From the NCBI GenBank assembly GCA_029582265.1, contig CM055827.1, positions 37,602,760 through 37,666,759 of the forward strand: a DNA stretch of 64,000 nucleotides, written 5' to 3'. Source of the stretch: Zoroaster sp. YZ-2022 (lineage: Eukaryota > Echinodermata > Asteroidea > Forcipulatida > Zoroasteridae). The notes beneath the pieces are model-generated. The model searched no databases. It worked only from the letters and a program-made list of their open reading frames with translations, and was not told the DNA's origin. Numbering within the stretch: the stretch's first letter is position 1; every line of letters begins with the position of its first letter. The position numbers and the translations under genes are program-made. Below are positions 1 to 25,723 of this stretch, one piece after another.

Positions 1-170
1 TACTACAGTAGAGAAAACAAGTTGCCAGACATTGGTTCTCCCTTGAACCATTCTCACTTGGCAACTGTCGAGATACAAGTTGTGCGATAAGGTTCTTTTC
101 AGAACCTGTACCTCGGCTTTGCGATAGTTGATAAACACATGGTGTTACCACAAACTGAAATGATATTTCC
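1..170. repeat. Possible Penelope-terminal-repeat-like fragment
   Basis: Read on the minus strand, this carries a TAACACCATG block and a GTTCTGAAAAGAAC hairpin that resemble, in the same order, the terminal repeat of the Penelope-like element at 14.5-16.1 kb. A short related piece (TGGTAACACCATGGTGTTAC, palindromic) is at about 3870-3890. Diverged, low confidence. Confidence 0.3.
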
Positions 171-817
171 ATTTCTGTTTTTCTGTTTGTTGGTTGCTGG
201 GCATAACAATTTGACACAACAGCTCTTGTTTTCTGATGAAAGCAGGAATTCATTTCCATGTGTATCAATTGTACACAATTACGTTAAACAAAAACAGAAA
301 ATTTGATAATTTGGCCATTACTATTGCTGTTAACTACTGTTGTAATTTCTATGAAATCAAAGTTACTTATTCAATCCATAAAGATTATTGTATGAACAAC
401 AATTTATGCATTTTATTCATACACTTTGTTTCAATCCCACTACAGTTACATAAGAACAAATTTAATGAGTGGAAAGTGTAATTAAGATTCAAAGCAGTTT
501 AATTGTTTTTGATAAATTTATTTTAAAAAATTGGAATGAACAGCAACAATATAAAAACAAAAACCAATTCAAAAGTGCCCCCCCCCCCTTCAATAACTCA
601 CCAAACCAGCTGTGAAGTGTGTACCTTAATGGAACAGAACTCTCCACTTGAGTTCAGAAACAGATCCATTTATCTCGAAGTTGGTGGTGCTATATTAACA
701 GCATCATGTGAATTACTCTGATGAAGTAAAGAGCAATCTAAAATAAATCAGTCACAGAATCAAAAACTAGTTACTTATCATTGATGATGAATTGTGTTAT
801 TCATGACACGTCTAATG

Positions 818-965
818 GATAAGGCTGTGCCATGTATCCAGCTACCTGGATACCCAACTGAAATTGTCATCCTTTTTCGGTCCCAATTTTACGCGTAAAC
901 GACTTTTTAACATTTCGACAATATTTAAGCCACACAAATGGAAATCTCAATTTTTTTGTTAACAA
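818..965 (-). mobile_element. Fragment of hAT MITE family 1
   Basis: Begins near AAGGCTGTGCC and continues with GGATACCC-type repeats and ACGACTTTTTAA, in the same order as the intact minus-oriented copy at 55437-55825. The other end is missing or too diverged to place. Confidence 0.5.
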
Positions 966-1167
966 AATGTGTGTGGGGATGCTACGAGTCATTTTTAATA
1001 TAGGCAGGGAATTATTGCTGTAAGTCCACATTTATTATGACTAATAAAACAAGAGAAACTTATTTATGTGTTTTTACAAAATTGTTTACTGGTAACCGAG
1101 TAGCCATAGATTTCAAATTTCGGGTATCTGGTTCCCGACATAAACAAAAAGGAAAATGTCCTCATAA

Positions 1168-1760
1168 CTGGTCATTCAATCATCACAAGGGCTGGTTAGC
1201 ACAAGCCCCACTGATGATAGGCTAACTGGCCATTCAATCATCACAAGGGCTGGTTAGCACAAGCCCCACTGATGATAGGCTAACTGGCCATTCAATCATC
1301 ACAAGGGCTGGTTAGCACAAGCCCCACTGATGATAGGCTAACTGGCCATTCAATCATCACAAGGGCTGGTTAGCACAAGCCCCACTGATGATAGGCTAAC
1401 TGGCCATTCAATCATCACAAGGGCTGGTTAGCACAAGCCCCACTGATGATAGGCTAACTGGCCATTCAATCATCACAAGGGCTGGTTAGCACAAGCCCCA
1501 CTGATGATAGGCTAACTGGCCATTCAATCATCACAAGGGCTGGTTAGCACAAGCCCCACTGATGATAGGCTAACTGGCCATTCAATCATCACAAGCCCCA
1601 CTGATGATAGGCTAACTGGCCATTCAGACGTCATGGGCTGGTTAGGCTAAGCCCCACTGAAGATAAGCTATCATGGAATAGTTAGGCTAAGCCACACTGA
1701 TTATACACTAATGGCTAACTGTTCATTCAGTCACCACAGGGGCTTAGTCTAGCTTACATA
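1168..1760. repeat. 58-bp minisatellite
   Basis: About seven near-identical 58-bp units (core GGCTGGTTAGCACAAGCCCC) run from 1168 to about 1575, followed by a shortened unit and two or three diverged half-units to about 1760. Units are directly adjacent with no unique spacers. It lies beyond the recognised 3' end of the NRAMP gene. Confidence 0.9.
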
Positions 1761-2021
1761 GGAGAGCCTACAAATATCTGTGTCGTCTGCTACATGTATG
1801 TACCATCACACAAAGAATGCTGGGGGACACACAACATATCCTATCAGACCTACACTAGCGATAAGGAATACATATAACGGCTGCAAAGCCAAATAAGAAC
1901 ACTAATAAGTTGCCTGCTCTTCATCAGTATGAATTATGATAACACATGATGGTAACTAGCAAGCATGTTCATTATGGCCAATATCAAAATCTCTTGATCC
2001 TCATTTTGTTCTTGTATATAA

Positions 2022-2041
2022 CCCCCCCCCCCCCCCCCCCC
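2022..2041. repeat. Poly-C tract
   Basis: An uninterrupted run of about 20 C. A shorter C run is at about 580-589. Such runs are prone to sequencing and assembly length error. Confidence 0.85.
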
Positions 2042-2088
2042 AGCCCCGTTACTTAACCATCTTACCTGGTGGAGTGGATGATGTGATG

Positions 2089-17079
<14,991 letters not shown>

Positions 17080-17169
17080 TGAAGATGATGCTTCTTTTAT
17101 TCTGCTATTATAAAAGTGCATTAAAATAATTTACTCATGGGCCTTAATTAATGCCCTATCTGACATCTC

Positions 17170-17600
17170 GACCCTTGTGACAACTCGACATGGACAACTC
17201 TATCCTCGAGAAAATTTGACCCACAAAAAACTTGACCTACGAGACAACTGGACCCTTTGTGAGTGACAACTCGACCCCTTGTGAGTGACAACTCTACCCT
17301 TTGTGAGTGACAACTCTACCCTTTATGAGTGACAACTGGACCCTTTGTGAGTGACAACTGGACCCTTTGTGAGTGACAACTGGACCCTTTGTGAGTGACA
17401 ACTGGACCCTTTGTGAGTGACAACTGGACCCTTTGTGAGTGACAACTGGACCCTTGTCCCTTAGTGACTACTCAACCCTTGTGACAACTCTTGTGACAAC
17501 TCGACCCCCTTGCCACAAAGGGTCGAGTTGCCACAAAGGGTCGAGTTGCCACAAAGAGTTGAGTTGTTGAGTTGTCGAGTTGTCACAAGGGTAGAGATGT
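17170..17600. repeat. 22-bp tandem repeat with an inverted arm
   Basis: More than ten copies of a 22-bp unit (TTTGTGAGTGACAACTGGAC plus CC) run to about 17460, then at 17513-17560 three units in the opposite sense (CCACAAAGGGTCGAGTTG). The inverted arm could fold back on the direct array. Just upstream of NRAMP exon 1. Confidence 0.88.
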
Positions 17601-18301
17601 CTTATAACCTCTGAAATATCCCCTATATGAACTACCAAGTACCCCAATACACTTTGGGTAAAACTGATGAGGATCACTAAATATGCATACAAACGTTAAC
17701 TAATTTGTGAGAGATTTAGCTCAATTTGTCTGCACAATTCTGAGAAAATTTGATTCAATTGGTTTTTGAATATGTACAAGTACTTCCTATTATTTAAGAA
17801 ATAACAAGCAGACAAAGAATTCACAATGTGGACAGACATTGTCAGAAATTTACTGGAAGAAATGAAATGATCAGTATAAGTGTGAACAATTCAGGAAAGG
17901 ATATATGATTTACTCATGAGTAAAGCATAAGGATGTTGATGATATGCAACAGCCAGCTAGGGCTGTGCGTTTTTGGATATTTTTGGAACCGGATACCCGA
18001 AAATCAGGAAACTTCGGATACCTGGATACCCGTTTAAATTTTTGTTGAAAACATGCCTCTGGTGGTGGACAAATACATGTACTGTAAATGGTAACAAATT
18101 GACTTTTACAATATAGAGGATACCATACATGTACTTAAATCGATCTTTTCTTTATTGGAGTGCAATCTCTTGAATTTAAAGATAATTGCCTATTATAGTT
18201 GCCACTACGCATGTACAATGACTGTGTTGGTCACTAATTGTGGAGTTTACAAGATCAGACTGACATGACTGAGGAAGTCATCGTATACCAAAAATGCCTG
18301 A

Positions 18302-19429
18302 TTAGGTGTTCGGGTATGTACCCGAAACACCTATTGTTTTTGTTCGGTTTTTTTTCTTTTTTTTCTTCTTCTTCTTTTCCGGATAGATTGTCTACAAAAA
18401 ATACATACTTGCAAACTTCACATGAACTTCAAACTTGGCATATACTTAGAACTTAACAAGTAGATGAAACACCAGTTGTGACGTCATGATTAGGTCATCA
18501 GATATCGAATTACGATAAACCAAAATTTAATATTTAAAAAAAATCTCAACAACCACAAGAGGTAAATTCACAATTTTTGTACCATTGTACAGATCGTTAA
18601 TTGTCGAAAAATATTTACACAAAGGTGACCCCAATTTGACCTTACTTCCTGTCCAAACCGGAAGTCAAAGTTTAATATTGAAAAAAATCATATCTCAACA
18701 ACCACAAGAGGGAAATTCACAATTTTTATACCATTGTACAGATCGTTAATTGTCAAAAAATATTTACAAAAAGGTGACCCCAATTTGACCTTACTTCCTG
18801 TCCAAACCGGAAGTCAAACTTTAATATTTAAAAAAAATCATATCTCAACAACCACAAGAGGGAAATTCACAATTTTTATACCATTGTACAGATCGTTAAT
18901 TGTCAAAATATATTTACAAAAAGGTGACCCCAATTTGACCTTACTTCCTGTCCAAACCGGAAGTCAAATTTTAATATTTAAAAAAATAATATCTCAACAA
19001 CCACAAGAGATAAATTGACATTTTTTGCACCATTGTATAGATTGTTAATTGTCGAAAAATATTCACACAAAGGTGACCCCAATTTGACCTTACTTCCTGT
19101 CCAAACCGGAAGTCAAAGTTTAATATTTAAAAAATCATATCTCAACAACCACAAAAGGTAAATTGATATTTTTGCACCATTGTATAGATTGTTAATTGTC
19201 GAAAAAATATTTACACAAAGGTGACCCCAATATGACCTTACTTCCTGTCCAAACCGGAAGTCAATGTTTAATATTTTAAAAAATCATCCACAAGAGGTAA
19301 ATTCACAATCTTTGCACCATTGTACAGATCGTTAATTGTCAAAAAATATTTAAATAAAGTTGACCCCAATTTGACCTTTACTTCCTCCCGAACACCTAGT
19401 GTTTGTTCAAACAAACACTTAAGCTCTAG
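18302..19429 (+). mobile_element. Helentron-associated (HINE)-like non-autonomous element
   Basis: Inserted cleanly inside family X between A and T with no target duplication. Near-terminal inverted 11-mers AGGTGTTCGGG (18304-18314) and CCCGAACACCT (19387-19397), a 3' hairpin GTGTTTGT-TCAA-ACAAACAC (19399-19418) and a terminal CTAG are seen. The middle is about 5.7 tandem copies of a 149-bp unit. Subterminal inverted repeats, a 3' hairpin, absence of target duplication and internal tandem repeats are the published hallmarks of Helentron-derived HINEs. No Rep/helicase frame is present. Confidence 0.72.
18530..19385. repeat. 149-bp tandem repeat inside the HINE-like element
   Basis: Five to six units spaced 148-150 bp, each with CTCAACAACCACAAGAG, CATTGTACAGATCGTTAATT, GACCTTACTTCCTG and CCAAACCGGAAGTCAA. 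Copies drift by about 5-10 percent by eye. Confidence 0.92.
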
Positions 19430-19864
19430 TTTTTCATGAAATAAATATCCTGGAATAATTTGAAGTACAGTATATGTCCATCATCATCCATACAGTGTGT
19501 ATGTTCTCCACCTTACCAGGTACAAGATTACATTATTGGTTATATTTAATGAAAAATAGTGGCGGCCAGATATGACATTCTACCCGAACCGGGTAATTGA
19601 CAGTTTCGGTCGGGTATCCGGATACCAGGCACAGTCCTACAGCCAGCCCATACACAATAATTAGTCATAACATTTAACAATAATTAACATGATCTATTTC
19701 TACCTACATGTACATGTACTTTACTCAATGTAGGGTAACAGAGTACATGTATAGCGTCCATTGGGCTACTTCAATGGTCCTTGAACCATGCTTATGAACT
19801 GACTAAAGGATGTTACTGATTGAAGCATGACCACTGATGATGAAAAACCACAAAATGACCGGGA

Positions 19865-20310
19865 CCGATACTTTGTCTTTGAGTTCTATTTTCCTTCGCC
19901 ATTGACCAACAATGGCGACATGCCCGGAAAGAATTTTTTTGCAGCCACTAACTAGTTTTTTGGGGTACAGAAAGCGAAAACTATCTTTAAAACCACTTTT
20001 ATGATGGTTTTCGGACTTTATTTCCCTTCTAAAAACACCCTCCCCCCCCCTTCAGAAAATAGAAGAAACCTATTATAGTTGCCACTGCGCATGCACAATG
20101 ACCGTGTTGGTCACTAATTACAGTGGGGAGTTGACAAGATCAGACTAACAAGTACATGTAACATGACTGAGGAAGTCATCATATACAAAAAATACCTGAT
20201 TTTCATGAAATAAATATCCTGGAATAATTTGAAGTACATGTATATCATCATCCATATGTCATGATGTTCTCCAACCTGGGTAGGTAAGATTACATTATTG
20301 GTTATGTAAA
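19865..20310 (+). mobile_element. TIR family X, second copy
   Basis: Shares long blocks with 48068-48514: GAAAACTATCTTTAAAACCA, TTATGATGG, TATAGTTGCCACTGCGCATG, GAGGAAGTCATC and ATAAATATCCTGGAATAATT. The right end diverges after about 20307 into a segment (20310-20430) that recurs inverted at about 46090-46205. Confidence 0.7.
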
Positions 20311-20704
20311 TCCCTTACTATTTGTATCTAGTAAAATCAGTGGTTAAACAACTTTTTCCACTTTCACAAGCACTAACTTTCCAGTAAATCATACAATTTC
20401 ACTGTGATTTTTATTTTTGTAACAAGTATGACTTAGATAAGTTTATACAACCATTAATACGCCATAGTTTTGTAAGTTTTCCGAGAAATGCTAAGCCAAA
20501 GGTAATTAAGTACGTCATTTCACAAGTGCGGCGAATTACGTACATGGACGATATATTGTCTAGTTATTGACGGTCGTATACGACATTCTACCCACATGGG
20601 TGGAGTAATGTATCAATATTGTTACGGTCACGTACTGTGAACACAGTATACAATTCTACCTCACAATTACGTACCTCCATTCGGAACACGTGAGATTGTA
20701 TTAT

Positions 20705-21042
20705 CTGGTAGGAACATACCACGCATTTAAAGCATAACAAAGCAAAGTGTTTACGACCCTATGCTAGCACTCTCCCCGCACAATCTCGCCAGTGTTTAAA
20801 GCTAATAGTATAATCATTACACTGGCCCCACCGAAAACAAAATAGGGTGGGTTCCATATATGCAACCTCTTAAAGTTGTGCCACTTATACTGCAAATGCA
20901 TGTATTTAGTATGGTAAAGTCGGGAGGGTGTCACGTGATTCCTCATTTCGGTAAAAGATTCGGCAGAATCCCAATCAAACTTCGTTTCACTCGTTTAATT
21001 GGGAAATTCTACCTCACAATTACCTCCATTCGGAACACGTAA
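20705..21042 (+). repeat. DIRS left inverted terminal repeat
   Basis: Inverted match to 25377-25723. Just outside it (20651-20704) is a second copy of the ACCTCCATTCGGAACACGTG block that also occurs at the inner edge (about 21020-21042), so terminal sequence is partly duplicated outside the repeat. Confidence 0.88.
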
Positions 21043-21045
21043 GAA

Positions 21046-22090
21046 ATGGTTGCTTCTCTAGCGAATGCGTTCAATTGCTTCAGCAACAGCGCTCAGGCCA
21101 CTAATAGTGTGGCACATCTAGGAGAAGCTGAAGAGGGCGAAATTTCAGACCTTGAGTCAATAATGTTTGACAACCTGGTACCCGAAAGGGGCAATGATGG
21201 CTTTTACGGCACCGTACCCGAAAAGGACGACAATTTTTCAGATCGCAATGTTGACGCCCTCTTTCTTGGGCAAGAGAGGGATCACTTGCTAAATGATTTG
21301 ACTGCCCTGACCAAAAATGACGAACAAGTGGGCCCAGCCATTAATGAACATTTGGCTCAAACTGTGAACGCCTTAATCAGAGGCAAAATTCAATCTGAAA
21401 AGCTCAACGAAAAGTTGAAACTTTATAAAAAAGCCAGAAAACTGTACAAACATGTACCTTACTCGAGTTAATCCAGAAATCTGGTCAATTCTGAAACCGG
21501 CAACACGGTCATATGATGCCAAGCTACAAAAGATTCAAAATTCTTTTGTTCACGGATCTGTAGCCATTTCCATGGTAGCAGACGAGCTCCTGAAAGCCCA
21601 TAACAATAAGTCAGAGGCCAACATTGATTCGGCCAAACTAATACACATTCTGGTTGATGCAATTGCAATTCTTGGGAATGGCAATTCTTTGTTAAATTTG
21701 CGTCAATGTGACGCAATTCGCCCAGATTTGAGCCCGAATTTTGCTCCCCTTTGTTCGTCACAAGTCCCATGTACAAACCTTTTGTTTGGGGACGACTTGG
21801 CTCATTCATGCAAAAGTATTCAGGATGCCAATAGAATTGGATCTAAAGTACAGGTACGGCGATCTGATAGCGCAAACAAAAGAAGCTATTCACGCAACCT
21901 GCCACGCTCTTTGGGCGATTGGCGTTACAGGTCTTCCGTTAGAGGTTATAACCGCCGATTGAGGGCGCCTTATTACCGAGGAGGTCGAGGGTCAGGAACC
22001 CGGCCATTCAACAACCCATACTCACTGCAGAGCCAGTCACAGCCAGGCAGCAGTAGCTCTTCGAGCACAAACAAACAGCCGACAGCATGA
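21046..22090 (+). pseudogene. DIRS gag-like ORF (frameshifted)
   Basis: The first frame (21046-21471) is acidic, with AEEGEISDLESIMFDNL, and ends near 21450. The next frame continues with VNPEIWSILKPATRSYDAKL (VNPEIW is characteristic of DIRS gag) and ends in an Arg/Gly/Ser-rich tail at 22090. A single shift in the overlap 21452-21471 separates the halves. Likely the nucleocapsid-like protein of the element. Confidence 0.78.
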
Positions 22091-22148
22091 CTAGATGCAG
22101 AAAGTACTAACCCCGTGAGTAAGTACACCATTCAAAAATTAACCCCCT

Positions 22149-23317
22149 TTGGCCGGAAGATTGAAGCACTTTGTCTCGGCCTGGACCAATATCACATCTG
22201 ACAAGTGGGTCTTAGACACGGTGGCACATTGCCATATTGAATTCCATAAAACACCAATTCAGTACAATGCCCCAACTCCAATACAGTTTTCAGTTTCTGA
22301 AGCTGAAATGATAGATAAAGAAATAGATTCGATGTGCACAAAAGGTGCCACTGTCGAAGCACAGTCCTGTCGAGGGCAGTTTCTTTCCAATATTTTTCTG
22401 ACAATGAAAAAGGATGGCTCTATGCGGCCTATCATCAATTTGAAACTTTTGAATAAATTTGTCACATATCACCATTTTAAAATGGAGACGCTAGAGTTTG
22501 CACTTGCACTCATTCACCCCAATTGCTTTTTAGCATCTGTAGATCTCAAAGATGCATATTTTACCATTCCAATGGCCTTTGAACATCAGAAATTTCTTAG
22601 ATTCCGATGGCGAGACAAGTTGTGGCAATTTACTTGTTTGTGCTTTGGCCTGTCAAGCGCACCACGCATATTTACCAAGGTCATGAAACCAGCGGTTGCA
22701 GCTCTACGCAACATTGGCTATATACAATTGTACATGTATCTGCCAATTATATTGATGATTCCCTTCTCATTGGGGACACAATGAATGAATGTACAAATAA
22801 TATTCAAGCTAGATGTGCACTTACATGTATGACCAAACTCAGTTTTGTGATCAATCAGACCAAATCACGTCTTAACCCTTCTCAAAGTATAGCATTTTTG
22901 GGTTTTGTGATAAATACAGTAGAAATGACAGTCCGTTTGCCGACTAATAAGATATCTGTTATTGTTAATGCATGTCAACATCTAGCCAATCAGAAAAATT
23001 CAAGCATTTTTATGGTAGCACAAATAATAGGCAAACTAGTCTCATGTTTTCCTGCAGTGCCACTGGGCCCACTATTTTACAGAAATTTAGAAAGAGCGAA
23101 AGATGAAGTGCTCAAGAAACATGGTGGAAATTTTCACGCCAAAATATCTTTGCCTCAAGAGGCCATTGTCGAACTGCAATGGTGGATGCAAAATTTAACT
23201 TATTCATACCGCCCAATTATGCCTCAGGTTGGAGATATTCAAGTGTATACTGATGCTTCTCTCAATGGTTGGGGAGCAGATTGCCCGGCAGTTAACCTGC
23301 ACACCAAAGGGAAATGA
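22149..23317 (+). pseudogene. DIRS reverse transcriptase and start of RNase H
   Basis: The first frame reads FLTMKKDGSMRPIINLKLLN, ASVDLKDAYFTIPM and LCFGLSSAPRIFTKVMKP (RT fingers and palm). After a shift near 22740 the second frame gives the catalytic YIDDSLL, then FLGFVI and VPLGPLFYRNLERAK. VYTDASLNGWGA opens the RNase H domain and a TGA stops it at 23315-23317, though homology continues past it (INYLELLAVYYALKSF). Confidence 0.9.
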
Positions 23318-23957
23318 ACCCCATTTGAAGAAACTTTCCACATAAACTATCTGGAATTATTGGCAGTCTATTATGCACTAAAATCCTTTGCTACTCACAT
23401 ACAGAACAAAACTATTTCTGTACATTAACCATATGGGGGGTTGCCACTCTCCAGCACTCAATACTTTGACTAAGCAGTTATGGGTTTGGTGTTTACAACA
23501 GGGTTCATGGCTTATGGCATGTCACATTCCTGGCATAAAGAATGTTCAAGCAGATTCTTTATCAAGATCAACAGATGACCACTTAGAATGGAAGTTGAAT
23601 AGTCAAGTCTTCCAGAACATTTCATTAAGACTGAAAATTACACCCACAATTGATTTATTTGCATCGAGAACTAATTACCAGTTCAAGCCATATGTATCAT
23701 GGTTCCCTGATCCTGAGGCAGTAACTTGTGATGCATTTTTATTCTCTTGGGAAGATGAAATAATTTATGCTTTTCCTCCATTTGCTCTCATTGACAGAGT
23801 ACTGCAGAAATCAGAGCACGACAAGGCTACCGGTATTCTGGTATTCCCACTCTGGCAGACGCAACACTGGTTCCCAAGGTTATTAAGACTACTGATAACA
23901 CATCCAGTAATCATCCCAAGAGAGCCAAGACTGCTCTACCTACCACACGCTCGTTAA
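23318..23957 (+). pseudogene. DIRS RNase H end and Dam-like methyltransferase domain
   Basis: HIPGIKNVQADSLSR is the C-terminal RNase H block. TIDLFASRTNYQFKPYVSW, VTCDAFLFSW and YAFPPFALIDRVL follow, matching the adenine-methyltransferase-like domain that DIRS1-group elements carry between RNase H and recombinase. A frame change near 23390 and a stop at 23955-23957 interrupt it. Its role in the life cycle is not established. Confidence 0.8.
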
Positions 23958-23969
23958 AAAACTAGTAAT

Positions 23970-24986
23970 GACAGCTGCTGTCTTGTCAGGCGATCGCTCA
24001 GACAAGAGGCCTTTCACAAAGAACTATTAACATCATCATGCAGGCCTGGAAACCAAGTACGCAAAAACAATAGGGCCTACTATTCAGCCATATCCAAATG
24101 GCTTCACTTCTGCGCTCAATGGACATTGCATCCAATTCATGCCCCTTTAAGCTCGGCATTGGACGTTCTCGCCTCATTGGTGGATCAGGGTGTACAGTAC
24201 AGTACTATAAACACAGCAAGAAGTGCCTTATCAGCTTTACTATGGTCAACATCAGACTCTGTTATCAAGTTTGGGTCTCACCAATTAGTGGTACGCTTTA
24301 TGCGTGGGGTATTTAACCTTAAACCACCACTACCTAGATATTCCCACATTTGGGATGTTGGTCAATTACTTGCTTACATGTAGGTAGTTTAGAGCCTGTA
24401 CAATCAATAAGTCTCAAACTTTTGACCTTTAAGCTTATTTGTTTAGTTGCACTAACCACAGGTCAGAGGACACAAACGTTGTCCTTATGTGAGGTTTCCA
24501 ACATGGTGCTTTCAAATAAACAGGTTAAGATTAACATCACAAAACCAATAAAGACTTCTAAACCAGGCAAGCCTCAGCCAGTTTTAATACTTTCAGCTTA
24601 CCCACAGGATAACAAACTGTGTAATCAGAACACTGTTAGAGTATTTAAAACGTACAAATCATATTCGTAGGAGTAATAAGCTCTTCATAAGTTTTGTCAC
24701 TCCGCATCAAGGAGTGGGTCCTTCTACCATTGCTCGATGGTTGAAACTGTGCTTAACAGAAGCAGGTATAGATACTTCGGTTTTTAAGGCACATAGTTTA
24801 CGGTCTGCTTCAATGTCTGCAGCCGCTAACAAAGGTGTCCCAGTGGATTTTATTTTACAGACAGTAGGTTGGTCAACGGCAACAACCTTTGCTAAATTTT
24901 ATAATAGAAGTAGTTCTATCAATCACAGGGAACCACAAACGAGCTTTGCGAAGGCAGTGTTAAATAATACCTCTATAACTTATTAA
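23970..24986 (+). pseudogene. DIRS tyrosine recombinase (broken)
   Basis: N-terminal part at 24098-24383 (STINTARSALSALLW, MRGVFNLKPPLPRY). Catalytic part: TTGQRTQTLSL with the first Arg near 24460, AHSLRSASMSAA with the His-x-x-Arg pair near 24795, and VGWSTATTFAKFYNR with the nucleophilic Tyr near 24900, ending at 24986. Stops and shifts at about 24380 and 24670. In DIRS elements this enzyme replaces an integrase and leaves no target duplication. Confidence 0.87.
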
Positions 24987-25376
24987 TTGCAGGGCAACAA
25001 GACAGAGGCCAATTTAATGATATTCAACAATGGTTGATTGGTCCAAGGTCACTGGACAAAGTTGAGTTGAAAACGAGTTATGTAAACTTAAAAAGGTAGG
25101 AAAAAAAAAAGAAAAAAAATATTATTTTGGATCTTTTCTTATAATTTGTTTGATTCAAAAGTAGTTGAATCTATCAAACTTATGTAAAGTGACTGTAAAT
25201 CGACGAATGAGGTGCAGAGTACCTCCAGATTTGATCTCCATGATTTGAATGGATTTCATCTTTCTCGATGTGTGTTACACCATCTTGAAATTAACAAGTC
25301 ATGACAATGATTTTATTTTCTGGTGTGTATGAATTTGTTTTCCTAACGCCCATTACACTGGCCAACTTTAAAATCT

Positions 25377-25723
25377 CACGTGTTCCTAATGGAGGTAATG
25401 TGAGGTAGAATTTCCCAATTAAACGAGTGAAATGAAATTTGATTGGGATTCTGCCGAATCTTTTACCGAAATGAGTAATCACGTGACACCCTCCCGACTT
25501 TACCATACTAAATTCATGCATTTGCAGTATAATATTGGCACAAATTAAAGAGGTTGCATATGTAACCCACCCTATTTTGTTTTCGGTGGGGCCAGTGTAA
25601 TGATTATAAATACTATTTAGTTTTAAACACTGGCGAGATTGTGTGGGGATAGCATAGGGTCGTAATCACTTTGCTAGCTTTGTTATGCTTTAAATGCGTG
25701 GTAGGCCCCTATGTTCCTACCAG
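25377..25723 (-). repeat. DIRS right inverted terminal repeat
   Basis: Inverted copy of 20705-21042, ending CCTATGTTCCTACCAG. The reverse complement of this end begins CTGGTAGGAACATA, as at the left edge. Confidence 0.88.

Larger units (their letters stand above)
18189..19583 (+). mobile_element. TIR family X fragment interrupted by Helentron-like element
   Basis: 18189-18301 and 19430-19583 are the two parts of one repeat matching 48068-48514: CTATTATAGTTGCCACTACG ... AAAAATGCCTGA, then TTTTCATGAAATAAATATCC ... ending near the GTGGCGGCCAGATATGACAT terminus. The left terminus of X is missing here. Confidence 0.78.
17958..19639. mobile_element. hAT MITE family 1, copy 1 (carries nested insertions)
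   Basis: Left end TAGGGCTGTGCG and right end GGCACAGTCCTA are inverted, with a perfect 8-bp target duplication CAGCCAGC (17950-17957 and 19640-19647). The outer parts match the 371-bp copy at 37912-38282. The middle has been replaced by a fragment of TIR family X, which itself holds a Helentron-like element. Confidence 0.88.
20705..25723 (+). mobile_element. DIRS1-like tyrosine-recombinase retrotransposon (decayed)
   Basis: About 5.0 kb. Inverted terminal repeats of about 340 bp (20705-21042 and 25377-25723) share TCGGGAGGGTGTCACGTGAT, TTTCGGTAAAAGATTCGGCA and CACTGGCCCCACCGAAAACA. Between them, in order: gag-like frame, RT, RNase H, methyltransferase-like domain, tyrosine recombinase. Inverted (not split direct) terminal repeats together with a recombinase place it in the DIRS1 group. 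Several stops and frameshifts show it is dead. A solo terminal-repeat fragment is at 30862-30976. Confidence 0.9.

Noticed and set aside
1168..1760. CRISPR-like array
   Set aside because: Repeats are directly adjacent 58-bp units with no unique spacers in a eukaryotic genome; it is a minisatellite.
21468..21809. 113-codon minus-strand frame
   Set aside because: Antisense shadow of the DIRS gag-like frame.
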